Source of the DNA: Cyclobacteriaceae bacterium
GTDB taxonomy: Bacteria; Bacteroidota; Bacteroidia; Cytophagales; Cyclobacteriaceae
Assembly: GCA_028284125.1 (NCBI GenBank)
Contig: JANQSI010000018.1
Span: forward strand, 248,001 to 312,000
Direction of reading: 5' to 3'
Length of the DNA: 64,000 bases
Part shown: one piece after another, positions 35,895 through 44,539 of the stretch
Position numbering within the stretch: the first letter of the stretch is position 1
How the letters are laid out: each line of letters opens with the position of its first letter
Notes under the pieces: generated by a model
The model's input: the letters and a program-made list of their open reading frames with translations, nothing else
The model's database searches: none
Told to the model about the DNA's origin: nothing
Made by a program: the position numbers and the translations under genes

Positions 35895-36270
35895 TAACTT
35901 GTGAATATCACACATATAACTTGAAAGTTATCCAGTTATCCAATTCTGAAAGTTAAAGCTCAATAGACTGAATTTAATTATTAAGAAAAACATGGCACTT
36001 ATCACCAATTTTTCAGTTAAAAAGTCTGCCAACGATTACCAACAACTCAATAATAACTTTCTCCACATTCTCCTATTTATACCTTGCTATTCAGAGAGTT
36101 AGCTGTTGACTAATTGTTAGATTAGAAAAGGCCAATCCATACTTAAAAACATTTCAGAAATACAAATTGAATTTTGATTTTTTATCCACGAATCCACACC
36201 ATTAATAATAGATATATTATTTATTTAAAACTTTATATATATATATGAGGTATGTATATATGTGCATAAC
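35893..36270. other. AT-rich gap with DnaA-box-like sequences (candidate oriC)
   Basis: This gap of about 380 bp has no gene. Against TTATNCACA it holds: 36261-36269 perfect (minus strand, TTATGCACA); 36182-36190 TTATCCACG (8/9) directly followed by 36190-36198 GAATCCACA (7/9); 36059-36067 TTCTCCACA (8/9); 35900-35908 ATATTCACA on minus (8/9); and a tandem GTTATCCA repeat at 35927-35942. An almost pure A/T stretch at 36200-36248 could be an unwinding element. A palindrome ATAACTT-GA-AAGTTAT lies at 35916-35931. Read with the parS-like pair 4.5 kb away, an origin is plausible but unproven. Confidence 0.5.
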
Positions 36271-36273
36271 AGG

Positions 36274-38079
36274 ATGAGATCAATATTTTACACAATTCTC
36301 TTACTTCCATTTATTCTTATCGGGCAAGATCAAGAAGATATTCAATTGGCAAATGAATATTTCCAACAAGGAGAACTAGAGAAATCTCGAATCATGTATG
36401 AAGAGCTTGTTGACAATCCATACAACATTCCGCTTATTGCATCCAATTATTTATCACTGCTAAAATCCACTTCGGATTTCAAGACAGCTGAGAAATTTTT
36501 GAAAACTGCCATTAAGAATTTTCCTTCTAATCTACAATTCGAGGCAAACTTGCTGGGTCTTTACTCTGAACTTCAAGATAATGACAAGGTCAAAAGCCAT
36601 GCAGACGACCTGTTAGATAGCTATTCGAATAATCCGTTTCAGCTCAGCATGATGGCGCAGCATTTAGCCAGTGAGCAACTCTATGATCTCTCCATTAAGT
36701 TCTTTGAGAAGTCTCGAAAGATTAGAAATGATGAGGCGGCGCATGCATTGGAGATGGCTTCCATCTATCGAATGAAAAATGACAAGTCGAAGATGATTGA
36801 AGAGTACCTCAATTATGCCGCAAAAAGTTCAAACAGAATGAACTATGTGAAAAACTTGTTGCAGAGCATTCTTCAGGAAGAGGAAGATTTAGGAGAGTTA
36901 GAATCTACACTAATCCGAAAAATGCAGCGGGATCCCGATACGGATCTTTATGGAGAATTGCTGATCTGGGTAGAATTACAACGGAAGAATTTTTATGGTG
37001 CGTTCATTCAATCTCGAGCCATTGATAAACGAAATGATAAACCTGGAGATCGAACCATGTCAATTGGTAGAATTGCGCTTGATAATAAAGCATGGGATGA
37101 TGCCATAGACATTTTTGAATATGTAGCTAAACAGTACAAAAACTCCAGAAATTATTCATATGCCCGAAAACTTTGGATTGAGGCTAAAGAAGAAAAAATA
37201 AAAAATACATTTCCTATTGACAAAGAGGAGATCAGATCGCTCTCTTCTGAGTACTATCAATTGTATCAGGAACTATCACCGGCTCACACGGCACTTGAAG
37301 CTCTGAGAAGTAAAGCCTTGTTGCATGCGTTTTATTTAGATGAAATTGATTCGGCAAGTTTCTATCTCACCAAGTTGGTTTCACAACCAAGAGCGAGTCG
37401 TTCGCTTGTATCTAAGGCAAAACTGGATCTCGGTGATATTTATTTGCTAAAAGGAATTCACTGGGAAGCTACACTGCTTTATTCTCAAGTGGAAAAAGCA
37501 CATAAAAGTCACCAACTCGGCTATGATGCTAAGTTGAGAAATGCTCGACTTCACTATTTCACAGGTAATTTTTCACTGGCAAAAGGTCACTTGGACATTT
37601 TGAAAACCAACACGACACGAGAAATTTCCAATGACGCTATTTCCTTGGGAATGCTAATCACAGATAACACCGCATTGGACACAACAGACCAAGTGATGCA
37701 AGAATTTGCTTCGGTGGAACTGCTGATTTTTCAAAACAAGAAATTTGAAGCGAAACAGCGATTGCTAAAAATGCTCGAAAACTACGAGCACCATTCCATT
37801 TCTGATGAAATCTATTGGTTGCTTTCCAAGCTAGAACTTGAATTTGGCGAAACCCAAAATGCGCTTAATTACCTGGACAATATTCTAACTACTTACTCTT
37901 ACGATATTCTTGCGGATGATGCAGCATTCAAAAAAGCTGAGATTTATGATTTCCAGGTAAAAGATGTTGAGCAAGCCAAAGAGCTGTATCAACAATTCAT
38001 GACGGAATATCCGGGAAGTTTATACGCGGCAGAAGCGAGAAAACGGTTCCGTCAGCTTCGTGGAGACTTTGTGAATTGA
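36274..38079 (+). CDS. Secreted tetratricopeptide-repeat protein
   Basis: The protein starts with a signal peptide (MRSIFYTILLLPFILIG) and carries many TPR-like helical hairpins over 601 residues, for example IQLANEYFQQGELEKSRIMY near the N-terminus and ALNYLDNILTTYSYDILADD and DVEQAKELYQQFMTEYPGSL near the end. TPR arrays mediate protein contact. A GTG at 36262 is in frame, but ATG 36274 gives the cleaner signal peptide and avoids starting inside a DnaA-box-like site. It stands alone after the oriC-like gap and is probably periplasmic. Its specific role is unknown. Confidence 0.85.
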   Translation: MRSIFYTILLLPFILIGQDQEDIQLANEYFQQGELEKSRIMYEELVDNPYNIPLIASNYLSLLKSTSDFKTAEKFLKTAIKNFPSNLQFEANLLGLYSELQDNDKVKSHADDLLDSYSNNPFQLSMMAQHLASEQLYDLSIKFFEKSRKIRNDEAAHALEMASIYRMKNDKSKMIEEYLNYAAKSSNRMNYVKNLLQSILQEEEDLGELESTLIRKMQRDPDTDLYGELLIWVELQRKNFYGAFIQSRAIDKRNDKPGDRTMSIGRIALDNKAWDDAIDIFEYVAKQYKNSRNYSYARKLWIEAKEEKIKNTFPIDKEEIRSLSSEYYQLYQELSPAHTALEALRSKALLHAFYLDEIDSASFYLTKLVSQPRASRSLVSKAKLDLGDIYLLKGIHWEATLLYSQVEKAHKSHQLGYDAKLRNARLHYFTGNFSLAKGHLDILKTNTTREISNDAISLGMLITDNTALDTTDQVMQEFASVELLIFQNKKFEAKQRLLKMLENYEHHSISDEIYWLLSKLELEFGETQNALNYLDNILTTYSYDILADDAAFKKAEIYDFQVKDVEQAKELYQQFMTEYPGSLYAAEARKRFRQLRGDFVN

Positions 38080-38102
38080 TAGAGCGTTTAAAAACAAAAA
38101 TT

Positions 38103-38175
38103 AGATGCTTCCTTCGTCAGCATGACAGCATAGATTATGAGTTGGAATGTCATTCTGAATCTAGTGAAGAATCTC
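38103..38175 (+). repeat. Bipartite REP-like element, copy 2
   Basis: Blocks at 38103-38126 (agatgcttccttcgtcagca, then tgac) and 38149-38175 (gtcattctga...gaagaatctc) are separated by 22 bp. The same two blocks occur on the minus strand at 18543-18614, and the second block also at 7787-7812. It sits between two convergent genes. Confidence 0.6.
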
Positions 38176-38192
38176 AAACTCATTTGTGAGTC

Positions 38193-38747
38193 TCAAACCA
38201 AAATCAGTTTCGGAGTTGGCTCGAAAAACGAAGGGTCAGGGGAAAAATGCTTTTTGAAGAAGCCGTTCATCTCATCAATGGTTTGATCTGATAATAAAGG
38301 CATCAATTCTTCCATCACTTCTCCGGAAATAAGATATGGAGGATTTTGTAAGTTCATTTTCCGTCCATTGAAGTAGCCACAAATTTGGTATTCTGAGCAA
38401 GCACTTACTTCAGTTCCCTTTATCATGCATTTATCAAGACCACTTTCCGCATTTTCTTCATTTAATGCCAATCGATTTTCCAGATCAATGTTATTCTGAA
38501 AATACTCGGTGATCTTAGCGGCAGACTCCGGTGAAATATCCTTGCTACGCTCGTGCATACAGTCCATGCAAATAGCAAAATCGAAAACAACATCCCTCGC
38601 TTCGAACCCTTGATAATTTTTAATGGCCTTTTCAATCAAGTATTCAGTTCCCTCATCCAAAAGGTACTTATTGCATTCGATACATCGTTCGAACGGAGCC
38701 TCAGTTTCAAATGAAAAAAACTCTTTTGGAATGTCTTTCTCTTGCAT
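38193..38747 (-). CDS. Cysteine-rich protein of unknown function
   Basis: The 184-residue protein contains paired cysteines CIECNKYLL (22-25 region) and ICMDCMHER, compatible with a zinc ribbon, and more cysteines in a KCMIKGTEVSACSEYQICGY segment. It is acidic with FEAPFERC- and DISPESAAKITEYFQ-type helices and ends PDPSFFEPTPKLILV. No signal peptide or catalytic motif is evident, and I do not recognise a named family. It is divergent from the marR gene, 95 bp away, so regulation by MarR cannot be excluded. Function unknown. Confidence 0.72.
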   Translation of the reverse strand: MQEKDIPKEFFSFETEAPFERCIECNKYLLDEGTEYLIEKAIKNYQGFEARDVVFDFAICMDCMHERSKDISPESAAKITEYFQNNIDLENRLALNEENAESGLDKCMIKGTEVSACSEYQICGYFNGRKMNLQNPPYLISGEVMEELMPLLSDQTIDEMNGFFKKHFSPDPSFFEPTPKLILV

Positions 38748-38789
38748 CAGTTAAAAGTAAACATCCAAAACAGAGACACAAAAAAATAG

Positions 38790-38825
38790 TATGCATGCAT
38801 AACAAATATTTATTCCTTATCTTTG
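38790..38825 (+). promoter_or_regulatory. Candidate marR promoter and operator
   Basis: TATCTTTG at 38818-38825 matches the TAnnTTTG -7 element exactly and lies 17 bp before the marR start. A perfect 12-bp palindrome, TATGCATGCATA, at 38790-38801 sits over the expected -33 region, a typical place for an autorepressor site. No clear TTG -33 box is seen. Confidence 0.45.
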
Positions 38826-38842
38826 ATTCAACTCGATCCACT

Positions 38843-39343
38843 ATGAAAAGAGAAGAAACCGTAGATTATAATATTAAGGCTCTTTGGCATGGTATCTCTC
38901 GGATGTATAACCAGTTCGGGTCCGAATACGATATCACAGCTTCTACTGGCTTTGTTCTTTTGAACATAGATGTGGAAGATGGAACGCCAGCCACTAAAAT
39001 AGCTCCTCTACTGGGTATGGAGTCAAGAAGTTTGACCCGAATGCTTAAAGCAATGGAAGAAAAAGGGTGGGTCTATAGAAAGAAAGATCCGACAGATGGT
39101 AGATCGGTTCGGATTTTCTTGTCTGACATTGGAAAAGAAAAAAGGGAATTATCCAGGCGGGCAGTTCGAGAGTTTAACAAAAAGGTTAGATCAATTATTC
39201 CAGAAGAGAAACTTGATATTTTTTTCGAAGTGCTCGGGGAAATAAGTGATCTAATTGATGACCCAAAAATCTTCTTCAAAATCGCGAAAGAGATATCAGA
39301 AGAATTCGCAAACAATGGAGTTTTAACACATACTATTCGCTGA
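38843..39343 (+). CDS. MarR family transcriptional regulator
   Basis: This 166-residue protein has the MarR winged-helix fold: helix-turn-helix with TPATKIAPLLGMESRSLTRM, the wing VYRKKDPTDGRSVRIFLSD (the DPTDGRSVR motif is characteristic) and C-terminal dimerisation helices. Earlier in-frame codons begin at 38711 inside the neighbour; I chose ATG 38843 (MKREETVDYN), which follows a good -7 element. It is 17 bp upstream of fadN, so it probably controls fatty acid oxidation in response to acyl-CoA, as FadR-type MarR/TetR regulators do in other Bacteroidota. That target is inferred from position. Confidence 0.93.
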   Translation: MKREETVDYNIKALWHGISRMYNQFGSEYDITASTGFVLLNIDVEDGTPATKIAPLLGMESRSLTRMLKAMEEKGWVYRKKDPTDGRSVRIFLSDIGKEKRELSRRAVREFNKKVRSIIPEEKLDIFFEVLGEISDLIDDPKIFFKIAKEISEEFANNGVLTHTIR

Positions 39344-39360
39344 AATCAGCGCTCAAACAA

Positions 39361-41742
39361 ATGAAAAGAACAATTAAGAAAGCAGCTGTATTGGGATCGG
39401 GAATTATGGGATCCCGAATTGCATGCCATTTTGCAAACATTGGAGTAGAAGTGCTACTCTTGGATATTGTCCCGTTCGACCTTCCGGAAAATGAAAAAGA
39501 AAACAAGGAGGCAAGAAACAAGATTGTGAATTCATCACTTCAAACGGCAATAAAATCTAATCCATCACCTCTTTATACAAAATCTGCCGCAAGGTTGATT
39601 CAGACAGGAAATTTTGATGATGACCTAGAAAAAATTAAAGACGTAGACTGGGTTATCGAAGTGGTTGTGGAAAAATTGGATATCAAAAAATCACTTTTTG
39701 AAAAAGTAGAGAAATATAGAACGCCAGGAACACTAATTACTTCAAACACATCAGGTATTCCGATTCATTTGATGTTAGACGGTCGAAGCGAGGATTTCCA
39801 AAAACATTTCTGCGGAACGCACTTTTTTAACCCACCAAGATATTTGCGACTGTTGGAAATAATTCCAACTGAAAAAACAGATCCTGAAATCACGGAGTTT
39901 TTCATGCACTACGGAGATCTTTACCTGGGCAAGGAAACGGTCCTTTGCAAGGACACTCCAGCATTTATCGCTAACAGAATTGGTGTTTATGCGATGATGT
40001 CCGGCATGCACGTCATTGATGAGATTGGATTGACTGTCAATGAAGTGGACAAATTAACAGGACCGGTAATTGGACACGCAAAATCTGCAACATTCAGAAC
40101 CTCAGATCTAGTTGGTTTAGACACAATGGTGAATGTGTCAAACAATTTGCATGCTGCACTTGAGCATGATGAATCCAAGGATGTTTTTAAGCTTCCAAAA
40201 ATTGTAAGTGAACTGTCAGAGAAAAATTGGTTGGGAGATAAGACCGGTCAGGGATTTTATAAAAAGACCAAAAAAGACGGCAAGACAGAAATTCTTGAGC
40301 TTAACCTGAAAACACTTGAATATGAGCCAAAGACAAAGGCCAAGTTCGAGGCAATGGATAAAACAAAAAATATTGAAGACGTTCGAGAGCGTTTATCAAT
40401 ACTTCTTGCTGACAAAGGAAAAGCTGGGGAATTTTACCAAAAGACCTTTTTTGACCTTTTCAAATACTGTTCAAATAGAATTCCTGAGATAGCTGATGAA
40501 CTTTATCGGGTTGATCAGGCCGTGTCAGCTGGATTTGCCTGGGAAGTTGGTCCATTCGAATCATGGGATGCTTTAGGTGTGGAGGAAACCACATCCAAAA
40601 TGAAGGAAGCTGGATTTGAACCAGCAAAGTGGGTAACTGAAATGCTTGAGGGTGGACACAAGTCTTTCTACAAATTCGAAGATGGAAAAAAGCAATACTA
40701 TGATATTCCTTCTAAATCATATAAAGTGATCCCTGGAACAGAAGGTCTCATCTTTTTGGATGGATATAAGGAAAACAATATCGTTTGGGAAAAACCCGGA
40801 GCTACCATCTACGACATTGGTGATGGAGTACTAAATCTGGAATTTCATACGAAAATGAATTCCATAGATTCCGACGTTCTTGAAGGAGTCAACACAGCCA
40901 TCACCATGGCGGAGAAAGACTTTCGCGGAGTTGTGATTGGAAATGAAGGACAGAATTTTTCAGCGGGTGCCAACTTGGCGATTTTGTTCATGTATGCTGT
41001 AGATCAGGAATTCGATGAAATCGATCTAATGATCCGAACCTTTCAGAATACCATGACAAGAGCTCGGTTTTCCAGTGTACCAGTTGTTTCTGCACCATCC
41101 GGCTTGGTTTTGGGAGGTGGATGCGAATTATCACTTCATTGTGATGCGATTCAGGCACATGCAGAATCTTATATTGGTTTAGTAGAAGTAGGAGCAGGTC
41201 TAATCCCAGGTGGAGGTGGAACAAAAGAGCTAACCATGCGTGCGGCTGATGATTTCACTGCAGGTGATCCGGAACTAAATACGCTTCAAGAGTATTTTAT
41301 GAATATCGCGACAGCTAAAGTGGCTACATCTGCGGAAGAGGCAAGAGCGATGCACATCCTGAGAGGAGGAGATGATGTGACGTTGAATAGAAAGCGACTT
41401 TTGACTGACGCGAAAGAAAAAGCGATCCAATTATGGGAAGCTGGATACACTCAGCCAGTAGAGAGGAAGGATATCAAAGTTCAAGGAAAATCGGCCTTGG
41501 CGATGTTTGGTGCTGGAATAACTGGAATGAGGTTTGGAGATTACATTTCGGATCATGATGCAAAGATTGGTCAAAAACTGGCCTGGATCATGGCAGGAGG
41601 AGATCTGTCAGAACCAACATTGGTTTCAGAACAATATCTTTTGGATCTCGAGCGAGAAGCTTTTTTGAGTTTGTGTGGCGAACCGAAAACACTGGAGCGG
41701 ATTCAGAGCATTTTGTTTAAAGGAAAACCTTTAAGGAATTAA
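39361..41742 (+). CDS. fadN: 3-hydroxyacyl-CoA dehydrogenase/enoyl-CoA hydratase (FadN-type)
   Basis: This 793-residue protein fuses two beta-oxidation activities in the FadN (YusL) order. The NAD-binding dehydrogenase is N-terminal (VLGSGIMGSRIACHFANIG at about 10-28, HFFNPPRYLRLLEIIPTEKT, CKDTPAFIANRIG, DLVGLDTM). The crotonase domain is C-terminal (GQNFSAGANLAILF, LVLGGGCELSLHCDA, LVEVGAGLIPGGGGTKELT). FadB has the opposite order. It oxidises enoyl-CoA to 3-ketoacyl-CoA for the thiolase encoded next, 19 bp downstream. Cytosolic. Named by analogy with Bacillus fadN; function is well supported. Confidence 0.93.
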   Translation: MKRTIKKAAVLGSGIMGSRIACHFANIGVEVLLLDIVPFDLPENEKENKEARNKIVNSSLQTAIKSNPSPLYTKSAARLIQTGNFDDDLEKIKDVDWVIEVVVEKLDIKKSLFEKVEKYRTPGTLITSNTSGIPIHLMLDGRSEDFQKHFCGTHFFNPPRYLRLLEIIPTEKTDPEITEFFMHYGDLYLGKETVLCKDTPAFIANRIGVYAMMSGMHVIDEIGLTVNEVDKLTGPVIGHAKSATFRTSDLVGLDTMVNVSNNLHAALEHDESKDVFKLPKIVSELSEKNWLGDKTGQGFYKKTKKDGKTEILELNLKTLEYEPKTKAKFEAMDKTKNIEDVRERLSILLADKGKAGEFYQKTFFDLFKYCSNRIPEIADELYRVDQAVSAGFAWEVGPFESWDALGVEETTSKMKEAGFEPAKWVTEMLEGGHKSFYKFEDGKKQYYDIPSKSYKVIPGTEGLIFLDGYKENNIVWEKPGATIYDIGDGVLNLEFHTKMNSIDSDVLEGVNTAITMAEKDFRGVVIGNEGQNFSAGANLAILFMYAVDQEFDEIDLMIRTFQNTMTRARFSSVPVVSAPSGLVLGGGCELSLHCDAIQAHAESYIGLVEVGAGLIPGGGGTKELTMRAADDFTAGDPELNTLQEYFMNIATAKVATSAEEARAMHILRGGDDVTLNRKRLLTDAKEKAIQLWEAGYTQPVERKDIKVQGKSALAMFGAGITGMRFGDYISDHDAKIGQKLAWIMAGGDLSEPTLVSEQYLLDLEREAFLSLCGEPKTLERIQSILFKGKPLRN

Positions 41743-41761
41743 GAATTAAATCTAAAAAAAT

Positions 41762-42937
41762 ATGAACGCATATATAGTAGCAGGATTTAGATCAGCAGTT
41801 GGAAGAGCGAAAAAAGGTGGGTTTCGGTTTTATCGACCGGACGACCTGGCTGCAGATGTCATAAAACACCTCATTGGTTCTATCAAAGATTTTGATGCGA
41901 CCAGAGTTGACGATTTGATTGTTGGAAATGCAATCCCGGAAGCAGAGCAAGGATTACAAATGGGAAGGTACATTTCATTGCTTTCCTTACCCATGTCTGT
42001 ACCAGGTATGATTATTAATCGGTATTGTGGATCCGGATTGGAGGCCATTCACTTGGCTTGTGCTCGAATTCATTCAGGTACGGCCGAATGTATTATTGCC
42101 GGTGGAACAGAATCCATGTCATTGGTACCAATGATGGGTTATAAAGCCGCACTTAACTGGAATATTGCCAAAGAAAATCCGCAGTACTACCTGAACATGG
42201 GTTTAACTGCTGAGGAAGTAGCAAAGGATTTTGATATTTCACCGGAGGACTCCAATCAATTTGCAATGGAATCTCATCAAAAAGCGGCAAAAGCAATCGC
42301 TGATGGAAAGTTCAAAGATGAGATTGTTCCAGTGAGTGTAGAAGAAACATTTGTTAATGCAGAAGGTAAGCGAGAAAAGAAAGAATTTGTCGTCGATACT
42401 GACGAATGTGTTAGACCAGATACTTCCATGGAAGGCTTGGCGAAGTTAAAGCCAGCCTTCAAGCAAGGCGGACAAGTAACTGCGGGAAATTCTTCGCCGA
42501 CTTCTGACGGAGCTGCATTTGTGATGGTAATGAGCGAAAAAATGGTGAAGGAATACAAACTAGAACCAATTGCAAGAATGGTAAGCTACACTGCGGCAGG
42601 CGTTGATCCGCGAATCATGGGAATTGGTCCGGTGGAGGCAGTGCCGAAGGCATTGGAACAGGCAGGATTGAAGCAATCAGACATTGATCTCATTGAGTTG
42701 AATGAAGCTTTCGCAGCACAATCATTAGGAGTGATCCGAGGTTTGGATCTTGACACGGAAAAGTTGAATGTGAATGGAGGTGCGATAGCCTTAGGACATC
42801 CACTTGGATGTACGGGAGCAAAACTTTCTGTTACACTTTTCAACGAGATGAGAAGGAGAAAAAGCAAATATGGAATGGTAACTGCTTGTGTCGGAGGAGG
42901 CCAAGGAGTTGCTGGTATTTACGAATTTTTGAACTAG
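41762..42937 (+). CDS. fadA: Acetyl-CoA acyltransferase (3-ketoacyl-CoA thiolase)
   Basis: The thiolase cleaves 3-ketoacyl-CoA to acetyl-CoA and a shortened acyl-CoA. The 391 residues contain the nucleophile C89 in NRYCGSGLEAIHLAC, GGTESMSLVPMM, NEAFAAQSLGVIR, NVNGGAIALGHPLGCTGA (catalytic His) and the second cysteine in ACVGGGQGVAGIYE. It follows fadN in the same operon and is closed by a strong terminator, so acyl-CoA dehydrogenase and ligase genes must be elsewhere. The fadN-fadA pairing matches Bacillus-type operons. Degradative rather than biosynthetic specificity is inferred from this partner. Confidence 0.95.
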   Translation: MNAYIVAGFRSAVGRAKKGGFRFYRPDDLAADVIKHLIGSIKDFDATRVDDLIVGNAIPEAEQGLQMGRYISLLSLPMSVPGMIINRYCGSGLEAIHLACARIHSGTAECIIAGGTESMSLVPMMGYKAALNWNIAKENPQYYLNMGLTAEEVAKDFDISPEDSNQFAMESHQKAAKAIADGKFKDEIVPVSVEETFVNAEGKREKKEFVVDTDECVRPDTSMEGLAKLKPAFKQGGQVTAGNSSPTSDGAAFVMVMSEKMVKEYKLEPIARMVSYTAAGVDPRIMGIGPVEAVPKALEQAGLKQSDIDLIELNEAFAAQSLGVIRGLDLDTEKLNVNGGAIALGHPLGCTGAKLSVTLFNEMRRRKSKYGMVTACVGGGQGVAGIYEFLN

Positions 42938-42961
42938 TACACATTAGTTAACTATAAAGTA

Positions 42962-42996
42962 AAGGTCGATCTACATTGCTAGATTGACCTTTTTTA
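42962..42996 (+). terminator. Rho-independent terminator after fadA
   Basis: A 12-bp stem pairs 42962-42973 with 42980-42991 (one G-T wobble, 6-base loop) and continues into TTTTTT. It lies 24 bp after the fadA stop codon and separates the fatty acid operon from the peptidase gene. Confidence 0.85.
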
Positions 42997-43023
42997 TTTC
43001 TAGTTTGCAGAAAAGCTTTTGAG

Positions 43024-44487
43024 ATGAGGAAATTACTAATCAATTCACTTCTGATGGTTTCCATCAGCGGTTTTGCACAATCAGAGAAGGATAAAACATC
43101 AGAAACAGTAAACCAGGCAACTATCAAAAGCCATATTGGTTTTTTGGCTTCTGATGCACTAAGAGGACGCGATACCGGATCGGCCGAACTTGATATTGCT
43201 GCAGAATATATTAAAAGCAGATTTGTGCAATACGGAGTTTCGACCGTTGAAGGAATGGATTCCTATTTTCAAAATGTGCCATTAAGAACATTGAAGCCGG
43301 CTACTTCCGGAACGTTGACATTGGCCGGTGACTCTTTTACTTTAAGAGATGACTTTTTATTGTTAGAAGGAGGCGAAACCTTACAAGGACCGATGGTTTT
43401 TGTTGATTACGGAACCACCGAAGATCTTGAGAAAGGAAAAATAGAAGGAAAAATTGTAGTTGCATTGTGCGGTGATGGAACGGAGCAAAGCCCAAGAGCA
43501 TGGTTTAGGATTTCAGGAGAAAAAAGAAAGCAAGCCAAAGAAATGGGGGCTTTGGCACTTGTTGAATTGTATAATTCCACACAATTGCCGTGGAGTGTTC
43601 TGGTTAGATTTCTTGGCGGTGATCAAGTAGGTATTGATGAGGAAGAAGAATCTTCATTGACTCATGTATGGATGAACCGATCGCAGGATGATCTGGCAAA
43701 TCTTACTAAGAAGAAACAAACAGGAAGCCTCTCAATTTCTGGAAATGAAAAAATTGAGTTTAACTCCAAAAATATTGTCGGGTATGTCGAAGGAACAGAC
43801 CCTGAACTCAAGAACGAATTTGTTGTTTATTCGGCGCATTATGATCATGTCGGTGTTGGTCGAGCAGATGCCGAAGGAGATACTATTTACAATGGAGCTC
43901 GAGATAACGCGGTTGGAACAGTTACGGTTTTAAGTGCAGCAGAAAATCTGGCAAAATATCCGACCAAAAGATCGGCCCTCTTTGTTCTGTTTACTGCCGA
44001 AGAAAAAGGATTAATTGGAAGTCAGTACTTCATAGAAAATTCACCAATAGATCCTTCCCAAATGGTTTACTGTTTCAACTCAGATAACGGTGGATACAAT
44101 GATACTTCTATTGCCACTGTCATCGGACTTGGCAGAACAACTGCAGAAGATATGATCAAGGAAGCCTGTGAATCATTCGGATTAGGTGTAACAGATGATC
44201 CCGCGCCCGAACAAAACCTTTTTGACCGTTCAGATAATGTTCGATTTGCCGCCAAGGGAATTCCAGCCCCTACTTTTGGTATGGGCTTCACTGCTTTTGA
44301 TGCAGAAATAACTAAGTATTATCACCAACCTGCAGACGAACCAGAAACTTTGGATTATGATTACTTGGAAAAATTCTTCAGATCGTACGTACTCTCCTGC
44401 CGATTGATAGGAAATGCTGATGAAACTCCATTCTGGACAGAAGGAGATAAATACTTCGAAGCTGGTAAGCAGCTTTACAATAAATAA
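43024..44487 (+). CDS. Secreted M28 family aminopeptidase with PA-like insert
   Basis: The 487 residues begin with a signal peptide (MRKLLINSLLMVSISGFAQS). A protease-associated-type region occupies about 110-240. The zinc-peptidase core carries the di-zinc ligands H272/D274 (SAHYDHVG), D294 (GARDNAVG), E326/E327 (FTAEEKGL), D354 (NSDNGGY) and a C-terminal YYHQPADE. All ligands are in place, so the enzyme should be active, probably removing N-terminal residues from peptides in the periplasm or outside the cell. No T9SS sorting tail is seen. The gene is followed by a strong bidirectional terminator. Confidence 0.92.
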   Translation: MRKLLINSLLMVSISGFAQSEKDKTSETVNQATIKSHIGFLASDALRGRDTGSAELDIAAEYIKSRFVQYGVSTVEGMDSYFQNVPLRTLKPATSGTLTLAGDSFTLRDDFLLLEGGETLQGPMVFVDYGTTEDLEKGKIEGKIVVALCGDGTEQSPRAWFRISGEKRKQAKEMGALALVELYNSTQLPWSVLVRFLGGDQVGIDEEEESSLTHVWMNRSQDDLANLTKKKQTGSLSISGNEKIEFNSKNIVGYVEGTDPELKNEFVVYSAHYDHVGVGRADAEGDTIYNGARDNAVGTVTVLSAAENLAKYPTKRSALFVLFTAEEKGLIGSQYFIENSPIDPSQMVYCFNSDNGGYNDTSIATVIGLGRTTAEDMIKEACESFGLGVTDDPAPEQNLFDRSDNVRFAAKGIPAPTFGMGFTAFDAEITKYYHQPADEPETLDYDYLEKFFRSYVLSCRLIGNADETPFWTEGDKYFEAGKQLYNK

Positions 44488-44507
44488 TTATTGTTGGACA
44501 TTACAAT

Positions 44508-44539
44508 AAAAAAAGGACTCTATGATGGAGTCCTTTTTT
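44508..44539. terminator. Bidirectional intrinsic terminator
   Basis: AAAAGGACTC (44511-44520) pairs perfectly with GAGTCCTTTT (44528-44537) around a 7-base loop. T-runs flank the stem on both strands (TTTTTT on plus; TTTTTTTATTG on minus), so it can stop the peptidase transcript and any transcript coming from the minus strand. Confidence 0.85.

Noticed and set aside
36199..36225. A DnaA-trio-like element next to the DnaA boxes in the candidate oriC
   Set aside because: The TAA/TAG trinucleotides do not keep a clean three-base phase in the expected orientation, so I only claim AT-richness.
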